Source of the DNA: Hexactinellida sp. DTS-2022
Lineage: Eukaryota > Porifera > Hexactinellida
Length of the DNA stretch: 64,000 nucleotides
Reading direction: 5' to 3'
NCBI GenBank assembly: GCA_028753945.1
Contig: JAPNXP010000015.1
Coordinates: forward strand, 3,038,001-3,102,000
This document shows positions 11,501 through 20,459 of this stretch, piece after piece; the first letter of the stretch is position 1, and every line of letters begins with the position of its first letter. Both the position numbers and the translations under genes were made by a program. The notes beneath the pieces are model-generated. The model did not search any database, was not told where the DNA came from, and saw nothing but the letters and a program-made list of their open reading frames with translations.

Positions 11501-12390
11501 TTAAAATGCTAGCAGACAGCATTCGCTACATACTTGTGCTACAATAATCCTATTATTCTTGTTGATTGCTACTCCAGTAGGAGAAGAGAACTCCTTACCT
11601 CCAGGTAGCATATGACTGCTGATAGTGTGTATTAGTTCTCCTTCTTTGTTGAATATCTTGATTTGATTTTTCTCACGGTCAGCTACAACAATATTTCCCA
11701 ATAAGTCAATTGAGAAGAAAAAGCTGTAGCTAATCTCAGTTCTTGGAATCAAACACTTCTCTAGCTTTCCTGCTAGGGAGAATATCTGTATATGGGAAGT
11801 AGGAAACCAACCAAACATGACATACATTCTATCTTCATGGAGTTTGATGCTGCAAGTTGTGTAAGATTCTATCTGACAAGCCTCGAGTTTTATTCTTTTC
11901 AGAAATTTGAGGTCGTCATCAAACACAATAACTGATTTGTTGTTAAGCTCACATCAGTAGATATTATCATTGTTTCCATAGATGTCAATTCCCCAGATTC
12001 TCTCCTCTGTTTTAACTGATTTCACAAGTTTATAGTTCGATTTCTTATCTTCGCTAGTTGGTACGAAAAAGCAGATACGAAAATATACTCTTTGGTTAGA
12101 GCTATGCCTACAGGATGTTCAACTGTTGGTATCTTGCAGAGATGGTTACCATCTTCATTGAATACTTGAATGATGTAAGCTGTCAAATCAACCACAAATA
12201 TGTTCTGTGTTGTGTAGTCAATTGCTATTTGCATTGGACAGTTAATCTCACCAGGCCCTGTCCCTTTACGGGACCAGACAGGACTCAGTTTCAGAGAATA
12301 CTCCTTTGAACGGAAATGTCTCTCTGTCAGAGCTCTCCTGCTGTCGCCACACGTGACGCCATTAATACACAGTCCACAAACAATAAGATT
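11501..12390 (-). pseudogene. Broken NHL-repeat (TRIM/NHL-like) gene
   Basis: Two overlapping reading frames each look like NHL beta-propeller repeats. The upstream part, about 12390-12055, contains G-x-G-P-G-E-I-N-C-P-M-Q-I-A-I-D, then V-V-D-x4-I-I-Q-V-F-N-E-D-G. The downstream part has V-V-A-D-R-E-K-N-Q-I-K-I-F and P-T-G-V-A-I-N-K. They are separated by a one-base frame change near 12055 and by a TGA at about 11957, where the frame reads N-I-Y-stop-C-E-L-N-N-K-S-V. The protein is short and lacks any RING or B-box in view. NHL proteins usually carry a six-bladed propeller used for RNA or protein binding. I call it a decayed copy; a wrong base in the assembly could mimic one of the two lesions. 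Confidence 0.6.
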
Positions 12391-12681
12391 TCAGCAATTA
12401 ATTAAATTAGTTTCACTATTCCGACTTGAATTCAGATATATTATATCTGTGTTCAGATATTTGTATAGGCCATAGGGAATAAAATCAATAAAAAAGCTTA
12501 TTTTGAATAATTAAATGCAGAAAAGTATTTTAAAACTAATTGGAGTTATTATTTTTTTAAATTCGACCTAATTATCCTCATAATTAATTATAGTAAATAA
12601 AAATGAATAAGTCTTAATGAAGAAATTGAGATCGCTCGACTGAAGGGCTCGTTACAGTAAATAACATTACAAACATGGATA

Positions 12682-12803
12682 AAAAATCTAAAATTACAGC
12701 TGTGCAGACAGCATTTTCTCATGAAGAATACTATTAATCAACCGGCGAATTATAGTGCCTCCAAAAGAAAATGCTCTTGGCACAGCTGTAATTTAAGATT
12801 TTC
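12682..12803. mobile_element. MITE of the GCACAGCTGTAATTT inverted-repeat family
   Basis: Ends are near-perfect inverted repeats: AAATCTAAAATTACAGCTGTGC on the left (22 bp, shown here as adjoining halves) and its complement on the right. Relatives lie at 22124-22257, 23257-23383 and, interrupted, at 23810-24456. Internal GTGCCTCCAA is shared. Confidence 0.7.
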
Positions 12804-12983
12804 TGCACTGGTTCCTATCAAAACTATGAACTCTCTCTCTCTATTCAAAGTTATTAACGACATTGAAAATTTTCTATCTAATCATATACGTATAAATGTC
12901 CGCTTATAACGAATTGATTTCTAAATCCCCTAAAGCTTTTAAGTATTTGGTTCATTCCGCTTATACAAAATATTACTATTAAT

Positions 12984-13011
12984 AACTCTGCCTACTTATG
13001 TAGGCAGAGTT
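12984..13011. repeat. Perfect 12-bp hairpin
   Basis: AACTCTGCCTAC and GTAGGCAGAGTT are exact complements around a 4-base TTAT loop. It lies in intergenic DNA beside a pogo-like element; its role is unknown. Confidence 0.8.
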
Positions 13012-13101
13012 CTCACTTTTTACACTTTATACTTATAGTGGTGTCGCTAATAGGCGAACTTGCTATTAAAAGCTAGAAGTATGTCACATGCCTTATAACT
13101 A

Positions 13102-13269
13102 CAGTAGACTCTCATTTATACGAATATGGATAATAAAAAATACCGGTTAATAGAGTAATTAGCAAATTAGGTAGTGTTTAAATCCCCTAGCCTATACAAA
13201 TGCGTCAAACTCCGGTTAATACAAATTCCAACGTCCCCTGGTGGTGTTCATACTAACGAGATTCTACTG
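13102..13269. mobile_element. Pogo/Tigger-like MITE (ACGAAC family)
   Basis: Starts CAGTAGACTCTCATTTATAC and ends ACGAGATTCTACTG, bordered by TA. The inner halves repeat CCGGTTAATACAAA-type motifs. This family is dispersed through the whole window. Confidence 0.75.
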
Positions 13270-13385
13270 TATTATAGCACTAGGTACTAGCTAATGCGAA
13301 TGTGAGATTGTATAAGAGATCGGTATTAATAATTACAATATAATTACTAAGCACGGCACAGGCTTCTATTCACAAACAGCTGTGT

Positions 13386-13988
13386 CTAATGTGGAGGGGG
13401 CCGCATATTAGGCGGGGGTCCCATTCCCGGCCGCATCCCCATTGGCGGCGGTCCCATGGGCGGCATCCCTGGTCCTGGGGGCGGGCCCGACTGCGGCATC
13501 ATTCCCCTGGGGGGCGGTAGGTTATACGGCTGCATAGGGGGCGCCTGTGCGCGGGGAGGCGGCGCCATCGCCTGGGGGGCGGGGCCTCCCACGCCCTTAA
13601 CGGGACCCATTAGGCCCTGCGGGGGCTGTCCCTGGACCATGGGCACGCCACGGCCAGCTGCGAAACCTAACCCCGGTCCCCCCGGGCCTTGCTTTGAACC
13701 CAGATTCCCCTTTGAAGGGTCGGCCACTGGTGGAGACTCAACAGACATCGACACGATGTTTGTTCCCCTCAGGAGCACAAGTCCGAGAGTCCGCTTCTCC
13801 TCTCGCAGCTCCTTCTCTTTCTTCTTCTGTTTGATCTTGCGGAATTCGTCACACTCGCCTAGCACTAGATTCATGTGCTTGTCAAATGCCATGAAAGTCC
13901 CTACGAACATTCTACCGTCTTGTAGCGTCACTCGCATTCGGTAGTTGATGTGCATAAGCATCTTACTGGACTTCCCTTGGGAGGGCAT
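13386..13988 (-). CDS. SNRPB: Small nuclear ribonucleoprotein SmB/B'
   Basis: A 200-residue single-exon protein, slightly shorter than human SmB (231-240). Residues about 12-45 form Sm motif 1 ([11 protein letters not shown] with [16 protein letters not shown]), and residues 68-84 form Sm motif 2 ([13 protein letters not shown]). A lysine-rich linker separates them. The C-terminal half is a Gly/Pro/Met tail ending in PPP-N-M-RPPP, the motif bound by GYF and WW proteins in other SmB proteins. It is a core component of the heptameric ring on U1, U2, U4 and U5 snRNAs in the nucleus. The local GC content is far above its surroundings. The lack of introns could mean a retrocopy, but the frame is intact. 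Confidence 0.96.
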   Translation of the reverse strand: MPSQGKSSKMLMHINYRMRVTLQDGRMFVGTFMAFDKHMNLVLGECDEFRKIKQKKKEKELREEKRTLGLVLLRGTNIVSMSVESPPVADPSKGNLGSKQGPGGPGLGFAAGRGVPMVQGQPPQGLMGPVKGVGGPAPQAMAPPPRAQAPPMQPYNLPPPRGMMPQSGPPPGPGMPPMGPPPMGMRPGMGPPPNMRPPPH

Positions 13989-15034
13989 TGTACCAACTAA
14001 TTATTCTTACAAGAAATTAGATACTAAAGTTAGTACTTAGTAGTATGCGTACCAAGTTGTCTGTACTAAAGGATAATATGATCCATTCTTTAGTCAAAAT
14101 TTCATTATTTATTGGTAGTATTGCAACATAATTGATACTATCGTGTCCCACATAATAGCTAAGTATCCCCAAGGGCCGCCAAGAGAACTTGCAGCCTATG
14201 GTATTTTCTTTCCCAGGGGGGTCCAACTTGGCTAGGTATTCATAAATAAACAATTTACAGTGATAATTGGCGGCCATGGCCCCTTAGAATTCCTGGGCAT
14301 AGGATCAACGCCCCTTATAAGTTACTAAAACCCACCTCTTGGCGACCCTAGCATTTCCTAATATAGAATATAACATTCCAAAGCAAGGAAAGTCCCCATC
14401 CCCAACAAAATCTGATTTGAAGCCACTCAAACGCTACGTAATGTAAAATTACCAAAAATTACAGGCTACCCCACCTATGCCACGCTTTTTGACCATTTTC
14501 TAAAACTAAAAGGATGGTTTGATACACAATAACGTTTTACAGCCCCTAAATCTGTTTTTATTTAGTATATACTAAATAATAATACACAATTCCAATGCCG
14601 CACAAGTCTCTAAATAAGTACAGTCAGGTTCTTTTATTATGAACATTCAAATGACCAAATTGTGTTCATAATAGAGAGACTTCATAATAAGCGAACTCAA
14701 CTCATACAGATCCTATGTAACTTATTAAATTGGGACCATAGGGCTTGTTCAAATCATAATAAATAGTTTTCATATTTTAGCAAGCTAAAAATGTTTCACA
14801 ATAAGCATACCTTGACTGTAATATGATACCAATTAGGCACACAAATTCATAAGCAATGGATTTAGGACCGCTCAGTTCTAACACTATTGAAAACTGATAG
14901 TACGCATATACATATATTATCTCTTCAGGTGGAGAAAAAGTAAACAGTATTGGTAATATTACTGGGCAGACAATGTAAAAAATAATAACAATAGAACTTG
15001 AAAGGGATTATTTCTGAGTTCTATAATTAGAACA
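13989..15034. other. Intergenic stretch between SNRPB and the SDR gene
   Basis: Divergent promoter interval. It contains the transposon at 14621-14818. An 86-codon minus-strand frame at 14017-14277 looks non-coding. No other gene was seen. Confidence 0.55.
14621..14818. mobile_element. Short TA-flanked transposon, CAGTCAGGTTC family
   Basis: Begins CAGTCAGGTTCTTTTATTAT and ends CCTTGACTG with TA at both borders. Closest to the copies at 9316-9478 and 49205-49406, sharing the internal ATTCAA...GACCAAA and CTTCATAATAAGCGAAC blocks. Confidence 0.78.
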
Positions 15035-15874
15035 ATGGCTTCTAGCTTAGAGGGAGTGGCAGTGGTAACCGGGGCCAACAGGGGAATCGGGCTGGCAATA
15101 GTCCGGGGTCTTTGTAAGCGGTTCGCGGGTCGAGTAATTCTAACATCCAGAAACGAGGATAAAGGAAAAGCAGCCGTGGCTCTCCTGAATGGCGAAGGCC
15201 TAAACCCAATATACGAACAACTGGACATTAACCTGATATCTTCAATATACGCATTCAGAACTCGTGTGGAGGAATCATACGGTGGAATAGATATTCTAGT
15301 CAACAACGCGGGTATAGCGTATAAGCGGGCAGCCCCAGACCCGCTGCTTGAGAAAGCACATGTTACGCTAGCCACTAATTTCTTCTCTTCTCTTGACGTC
15401 ACGAATGCACTGCTGCCTCTTATAAAGATAGGAGGCCGTATTTGCATGGTGTCATCTGGTCTCGGAACGTTAAAACACCTGTCGAAAGATAAGAAACACC
15501 TGCTTAGACAGAAGATAACAGACCCCACTCAGACACAGGATAGCATAATCGCGCTAATGAAAGAGTACCTGCAAGCTGTCAATATAAACGACTACTCACT
15601 GTGGCCCAAAGACTCTGCATATTCGATGTCGAAAGTTGGATTGACAGCCGTAACGCGTGTCATTGGAAGAGACCTGGCTAGTGACCCGAGGGGGATCCTA
15701 GTTAACTCTTGTTGTCCGGGTTATGTGGCCACTGATATGAGCAATTATAAGGGGAAGTTAACTCCTGATGAGGGAGCAGAAATGCCACTAAAGCTGTGCT
15801 TCCTGCCAGCCGACTCAACTAACGGAGAATTCTACATGGACCACAAGCTTTATGACTGGGTACAAAGTGACTGA
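15035..15874 (+). CDS. Carbonyl-reductase-like short-chain dehydrogenase/reductase
   Basis: A single-exon protein of 279 residues, the length of human CBR1 (277). The Rossmann-fold NADP(H) motif T-G-A-N-R-G-I-G is at residues 12-19, and N-N-A-G follows the D-I-L-V strand near residue 90. The catalytic set is the Ser in M-V-S-S-G and Y196-S-M-S-K200. C-C-P-G-Y-V-x-T-D-M matches the CBR1 substrate-loop region. Expected role: cytosolic NADPH-dependent reduction of carbonyl compounds. The ATG sits just before the first beta strand and is preceded by no other in-frame start. The exact substrate cannot be inferred. Confidence 0.93.
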   Translation: MASSLEGVAVVTGANRGIGLAIVRGLCKRFAGRVILTSRNEDKGKAAVALLNGEGLNPIYEQLDINLISSIYAFRTRVEESYGGIDILVNNAGIAYKRAAPDPLLEKAHVTLATNFFSSLDVTNALLPLIKIGGRICMVSSGLGTLKHLSKDKKHLLRQKITDPTQTQDSIIALMKEYLQAVNINDYSLWPKDSAYSMSKVGLTAVTRVIGRDLASDPRGILVNSCCPGYVATDMSNYKGKLTPDEGAEMPLKLCFLPADSTNGEFYMDHKLYDWVQSD

Positions 15875-16213
15875 TTTTGTAAATTTATGTATGTATAACT
15901 ATGTATATTTTGTCGAGTTGAATCTTTTTATATGTAAATAATATGTTATATTCATAACTTGTTCGTTGTAATACAATATTTATTTATTAAATATATTCTT
16001 GTTTGTGTGAGTGTTTGTCCGGATTGTATTAAAGTGATAGGGGAATAGAAAACGCATGTATAAATAAGGGAGTCTAACTTTCAAATGTTTCAATTAATCA
16101 AATTTGGATTTTATAAATTATATCTAATTTGAATATTTTTTGTAGTTATTTACAAAGTTATCAGGAACATCTTATAAGCTGGTCATCTAACATAAATATC
16201 TTAATAACATGGG

Positions 16214-17765
16214 CAGAGCCGGATTAACCACTAAGCCAAATAAGCCATGGCTTAGGGCCCCACAGTTCTGGGGAGCCCACCCAGGGCCTGATTACCGCAT
16301 ATGCCAAGTAGGCCATGGCCTAGGGCCCCGCGCATTTGGGGGCCCAGCGCTTTTAGATGCTCCGGGGCGTTTAGGTGAATTTTTAGAGAAATTATTAAAA
16401 ATGAGGCTTCATGTATTGGGCAGATGGACTCATCGTGTCAAGCAAGTATGCTAATATTTATATTGTTTCCGTTATCATCGGATATAGTGTTACTAATTTT
16501 AAATTATAAATTGATATTGATGCATGGAATTTTCTATTATTTATAAGGCAACCAAATTCAATATACGTTTTTATAACATTGATATGATTGTAATTCATAC
16601 ATCCTTTATTTATTCATCGTTCACTCCCGCTAAGTTGTTTAAAACACTCTTTTTCAATGAACATATATTTGTAATAATATTTTACCTTTTAAAATATCTG
16701 TTGTGTTCTTTGAAGTTCTACACTGTCGGACTGTCACGAAAAAGTTGGTCCGGGCCAAAACTGGTTCGGGACCAATTTTGGCCGGCCATAAATGGTCCTA
16801 GCTTGCTAAAATAGATCCGGCCTAAACTTTTTGTTAGATCGCATTGTTAGATGGCACTATAGTTGCTATAACAGACCGCCCACTAGTGCGAAATTGTATA
16901 GGACAATCAATTATTAAATTGAAAATGTATCTTTTTCTAATTGTCTACTATGGTTCAGGGGAAAAAGGAGTCCCTTGTAGGTATTAAGGATGAATAATAG
17001 TGAAAAGAATTGGTTTTGTAATTGTGATATATGGAGTTACGGTGTAAAGAATCAACTTAGTAATTGTGTATTATTGACTATTGTGAAAACATTTGCATCT
17101 TCTATGTATTCTTGTGTTGATGAATGATAAAAAGCTCTTTAATTATTGTCTTGGAATGGCTGTCCGGCGGGGACCACCTTTGGCCAATGGGGACCGCCTT
17201 TGGCGACCAAAACCGGTCCGGCCGGACCATTTTTGGCGACCAAAACTAGTCCGACCGGACCATTTATCTCCAGCCAAAATTGGTCCCGGACCATTTTTGG
17301 CAGTCAAAATTGGTCAGGCCGGACCAATTTTGCGTGACAGGGACTACTAATGTTGAGAACCTATTTCTAAACAAAATATTACCTTGTAATTGAAGTTAGA
17401 TTGATTTTAATACTGTACATCTAAATTATTTAATGATACTTTTAGTTTAGAAACTTTGACTGGTTTGACATTTCGTCAATTAATAATGTGACCTGAATGT
17501 TTAGTAATTATGTCTCGAAGTGGCAACTTATTATGTATAGTACGTAATTTAAGTTTAACTAGTTAGACATGCAGTCTTCGCACGGATATCATTGACGACT
17601 TAGCAAGAATAAAGCTTGAAAAAAGTTGTTTAATGGATATGTAATGATTCATGTATCTAAGAAAATAATACTTAATAAATTTATTTTCATTAATATGTAT
17701 TTAGTCTTAGGGAGCCCCCAAAAAACTTTTGGCCTAGGGCCCCGCACAGTCTTAATCCGGCCCTG
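16214..17765. mobile_element. hAT-like non-autonomous element with perfect 8-bp target duplication
   Basis: Terminal inverted repeats CAGAGCCGGATTAA and TTAATCCGGCCCTG are bordered by AACATGGG at 16206-16213 and again at 17766-17773. An 8-bp duplication with CAGRGCCGG ends is characteristic of hAT elements. GGCCTAGGGCCCC repeats lie inside each end. No transposase frame was seen. A second element is inserted at about 16731-17340. Confidence 0.85.
16731..17340. mobile_element. Nested element rich in GGTCCGGCC motifs
   Basis: Ends CTGTCACGAAAAAGTTGGTC and its near complement at 17320-17340 form an inverted repeat. Both ends carry clusters of GGTCCGG/CCGGACC and TTTTGGC motifs, likely transposase-binding sites. 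It lies inside the hAT-like element, so it inserted later. Confidence 0.65.
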
Positions 17766-17930
17766 AACATGGGTCTCTCTATGTATATAGGATACTAACG
17801 AGTAAAATATTAACAGAAAAAAAAATATCAATTTTGTACAAATATACAACTTCATACAAGTGATAAATTAAGTCATTAGCTAGAATGTTTTGTAAAATGT
17901 ATATGTAAGGGTTTGTGTGCGTGTGTCTAA

Positions 17931-18482
17931 TTAGAAATTAGTTTGGATTTTGTATAATATTAACCTTAGTTCTTTCTGTTTGGGATTCCGATTCCTTTCT
18001 ATAATAGGTGGATTTGTAATCTTGAGTTTCTGTAAATAAATGTTTGGTTGTAATCTGAAGAAATTCGTACAATTATCGAGTAGTTGATAGTTATATAGTT
18101 TGACTGTTAGTTTATTTTCTGGCTTATAGGGAATTTGATTTGATTCATTAAACAAGTTCAAAACTGTTGAATATTGAGAAGCATCTTGAGGGAAATAATT
18201 TGTTTTTAATATCGAGAAGTAGAGACCATACATATAAGTATTATTAAATGGTGTTTTTGTAAAATATTCTTTAGTGACAATCGAATTATCTTCTCTAAAT
18301 GTAGACAAACAATTCCTGTTCTCTCTTACACACTTACGCAGCTGATCTAACAATCTTTGCTCATTTCGCTGTCTCCCAATAAACTTATGAAATAGACTGT
18401 ACTTTTTGGTTGCCCCTCTTACTCTCCCTTTTCTAGGTTTCCGATGGGACTTTGATGATACATACCTTTTAGTATTTATCAT
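17931..18482 (-). CDS. Unrecognised 183-residue protein
   Basis: An open frame with a strongly basic N-terminus (many K and R in residues 5-30, with R-K-P-R-K-G-R-V-R-G), followed by a mixed helical segment rich in Leu, Asn and Tyr. There is no signal peptide, membrane segment or known motif. At 183 codons it is long for random AT-rich DNA, but it lies in a transposon-rich interval and has no neighbour that would explain it. It could be a real orphan gene, a mitochondrial-type basic protein or a chance frame. Confidence 0.3.
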   Translation of the reverse strand: MINTKRYVSSKSHRKPRKGRVRGATKKYSLFHKFIGRQRNEQRLLDQLRKCVRENRNCLSTFREDNSIVTKEYFTKTPFNNTYMYGLYFSILKTNYFPQDASQYSTVLNLFNESNQIPYKPENKLTVKLYNYQLLDNCTNFFRLQPNIYLQKLKITNPPIIERNRNPKQKELRLILYKIQTNF

Positions 18483-18625
18483 ACGGATAATGTTGTGTAA
18501 GTAAGTTATAACCCAAAAATAGAAAAATAAAAAAATATCTAGGATAAAATTGTTTAAGTTAAGTTATGTCAGAATGGCACTGCGATCCGTGTTTCTAAGA
18601 AATCTTTCAGTTGAGGTATACCCTA

Positions 18626-19118
18626 CAGTAGAACTTCGTTTTTACGCAGGGACATAAACTCGTTTTGGAGATTGGTAGGGCCATCTTGGCATATTTGTGC
18701 TAGCTTCTATGGAGAAAAGACAATTATTGGTAGGGCCATGGCCTACCAGCCCTACCGGAGCCTACGCCTATGCCTTTATACTAAATTAATCTTGGAGTAC
18801 GCCAATTGTTGGGTGGATAAACTTAAAACACACGAAGGGCTGGTAGGGCCATGGCCCTACCAGCCCTACCGGAGCCTACGCCTATGTTACGAAATTCCGG
18901 TTAAAATACGAACAACATTTCAGTCAAGTAATAACAGACATGTTTATAACAGACATGTCTATAACAGACATGTCCATAACAGACAAGTCAATAACAGACA
19001 TGTCCATAACAAGACATGTCTATTCAAAACCTTTTCAATAAAAATTATTATATTTGTTAATACGAATTCCGAATAAGGCGAACGCATTTTGACGGTGATC
19101 GTACTAACGAGGTTCTAA
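18626..19118. mobile_element. Pogo-like element carrying inserted repeats
   Basis: Left end CAGTAGAACTTCGTTTTTAC and right end GTACTAACGAGGTTCTA belong to the ACGAAC family. Inside are two copies of a segment around GGTAGGGCCATGGCC (about 18729-18775 and 18841-18887) and the 15-bp tandem array at 18943-19023. Confidence 0.55.
18943..19023. repeat. Tandem ATAACAGACATGTCC array
   Basis: About five to six units of 14-15 bp with small changes (CATGTTT, CATGTCT, CATGTCC, CAAGTCA) stand side by side. It is a short minisatellite in a transposon-derived region. Confidence 0.85.
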
Positions 19119-19385
19119 TTTATTTTCAATAAGTACCCAGTCTACTAAAATCATTGAGGAATATAATTAGTTTGGCAAAGATACGAACCTGATCAGTAGT
19201 ACATACAGTAATGGTATAATCACCTAAAGCTAAAAATGATTTAGAACATTTCGTTAATACAAATTTATTTATAAGGCCTAGATGGAAATGTGAAATCCTA
19301 TTTCTAATTAGTTGTTATATTCGCACAAATAAGAAAGTGGCTATTAGTTGCTCTCAGTCGCTAACTGGCAGTTTCAGTCCTTCAG

Positions 19386-19829
19386 TCCGTGGACGCTTGT
19401 CTCTCGTGCCTGGCGGACCGGATAGATACCGGCGCTCAGCTGCTAGGGGAGCTGGACAAGGGACACTTGCAACAGCTCGGCTCCACATATGAATACCTGG
19501 CCAACCTGGACTCGGAAATATGCCTTGTGCAGGTGGCCATAGCCTTCGATATGGAGGAGGCTATTCCCAACTCGGAGCACAGCAGCAAGGGTGTGGGAGT
19601 CTACCAGAACATAGCAGTACCTGAATGGGCCGCAGGGGATGGGGCGGACATACTGCTCGCACAGGTCCAGGTCTCCACGATATGCCCCCTGACCCAGCAG
19701 GAGCTCAATAGTCCCATGAGGAACTCCCGCTGCGGACACGTATACTCGCGACAGGCGATCCTGGCGCACATCAAGGTTAAGAAGTCCGGGCGCAGTGCCC
19801 AGCCTCCGGCTGGCGTTGTGCCGAGATGA
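19386..19829 (+). CDS. Nse2/Mms21-like SP-RING SUMO-ligase fragment, probably degraded
   Basis: The frame encodes a helical segment and then D-I-L-L-A-Q-V-Q-V-x4-C-P-L-T-Q-Q-E-L-x3-M-R-N-S-R-C-G-H-V-Y-S-R-Q-A-I. This matches the first half of the NSMCE2 SP-RING, which builds SUMO chains in the SMC5/6 complex. No ATG starts it; a ttcag acceptor at 19381-19385 suggests an internal exon whose upstream exon is not visible. After H-I-K the expected C-P-x-x-G-C appears only in another frame (TGC CCA GCC TCC GGC TGG, from 19795), and there the last Cys is Trp. Either a donor at 19775 (AAG|GTTAAG) skips this part or the gene is a frameshifted relic. AATAAA follows at 19902. It converges with the dehydratase gene. 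Confidence 0.6.
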   Translation, partial: SVDACLSCLADRIDTGAQLLGELDKGHLQQLGSTYEYLANLDSEICLVQVAIAFDMEEAIPNSEHSSKGVGVYQNIAVPEWAAGDGADILLAQVQVSTICPLTQQELNSPMRNSRCGHVYSRQAILAHIKVKKSGRSAQPPAGVVPR

Positions 19830-19901
19830 GAGCAGGGTCCGGAGGGGAGGGAACAAGTTATGGTGTATATGAAAAAGTAATAATTCACTTATAAGCGATT
19901 C

Positions 19902-19907
19902 AATAAA
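19902..19907 (+). promoter_or_regulatory. Poly(A) signal
   Basis: AATAAA 73 bases after the stop of the SP-RING frame, in the short space before the stop of the convergent dehydratase gene. Confidence 0.5.
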
Positions 19908-19961
19908 TTAACTAAAAATAATATAATAAGTTGTTTCTAAGACATCTGTCGAACAGCGCTA

Positions 19962-20459
19962 CTAGAACGGGTAGATCGGCTTTATGTCTCTGTCTGCAGT
20001 GAAGCTATCCAAATACTCTGCGTTCCTTTTGAACTGGTACTCCACTTGGTCCTGTGTCCTCGCATACGGTCTCATAAGTCCGGCTTTGTTGAGAGTAACG
20101 CCGAACCCCGCCCTCCCCGGATCCAGCTCGATGCGGCCCTGCCGGGGGAGCGGCTCGTCCGTGAACAGCCCGCTGAAGTAGGGCACGATCTGGTTCCCGT
20201 CTTTGCTCTGATTTATGTACTCCGCCATGGGGCAGTTGGAGAAAGCCATCTGCAAATGGTATGCGTAGACCGAGCTGCCATGTGGTATCACTGGAATGTT
20301 ATAAGCAGAGGCCAACGAGACGACTCGCCTGGCTTCTGTGATGCCGCCCATCCAGGTAAGGTCTGGCTGGATGACGTCACAGGCCGCAGGTGCGTCGAGC
20401 AGCTGTTTGAATCCGTATCGCGTGTATTCGTGCTCTCCCGTGGTCACCAGCAGTCCCTG
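19962..20459 (-). other. Dehydratase exon 3
   Basis: Codes for the last 165 residues and the stop, including G-E-H-E, P-D-L-T-W-M-G-G, P-H-G-S-S-V-Y and the G-F-G-V-T-L-N closing motif. The acceptor is tgtagacag, read in phase 0. Confidence 0.87.

Larger units (their letters stand above)
15875..17930. other. Repeat-filled intergenic stretch
   Basis: After the SDR 3' UTR there is a partial reverse copy of the TTTG/CAAA-tailed repeat (about 15995-16170). A complete hAT-like element follows at 16214-17765, with another element nested inside it. No host gene was seen. Confidence 0.65.

Noticed and set aside
13456..13944. 162-codon plus-strand frame opposite SNRPB
   Set aside because: Antisense shadow caused by the GC-rich Gly/Pro tail; no motif.
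14017..14277. 86-codon minus-strand frame upstream of SNRPB
   Set aside because: No similarity recognised, no splice or start context, probably the SNRPB promoter region.
14959..15528. 189-codon minus-strand frame
   Set aside because: Antisense to the SDR coding region.
16209..17350. Short frames within the hAT-like element
   Set aside because: Built from GGGCCC and GGTCCGG repeats, not protein-like and not a transposase.
18943..19023. Possible CRISPR or regulatory array of ATAACAGACATGTCC
   Set aside because: Head-to-tail 15-bp units without spacers; a minisatellite.
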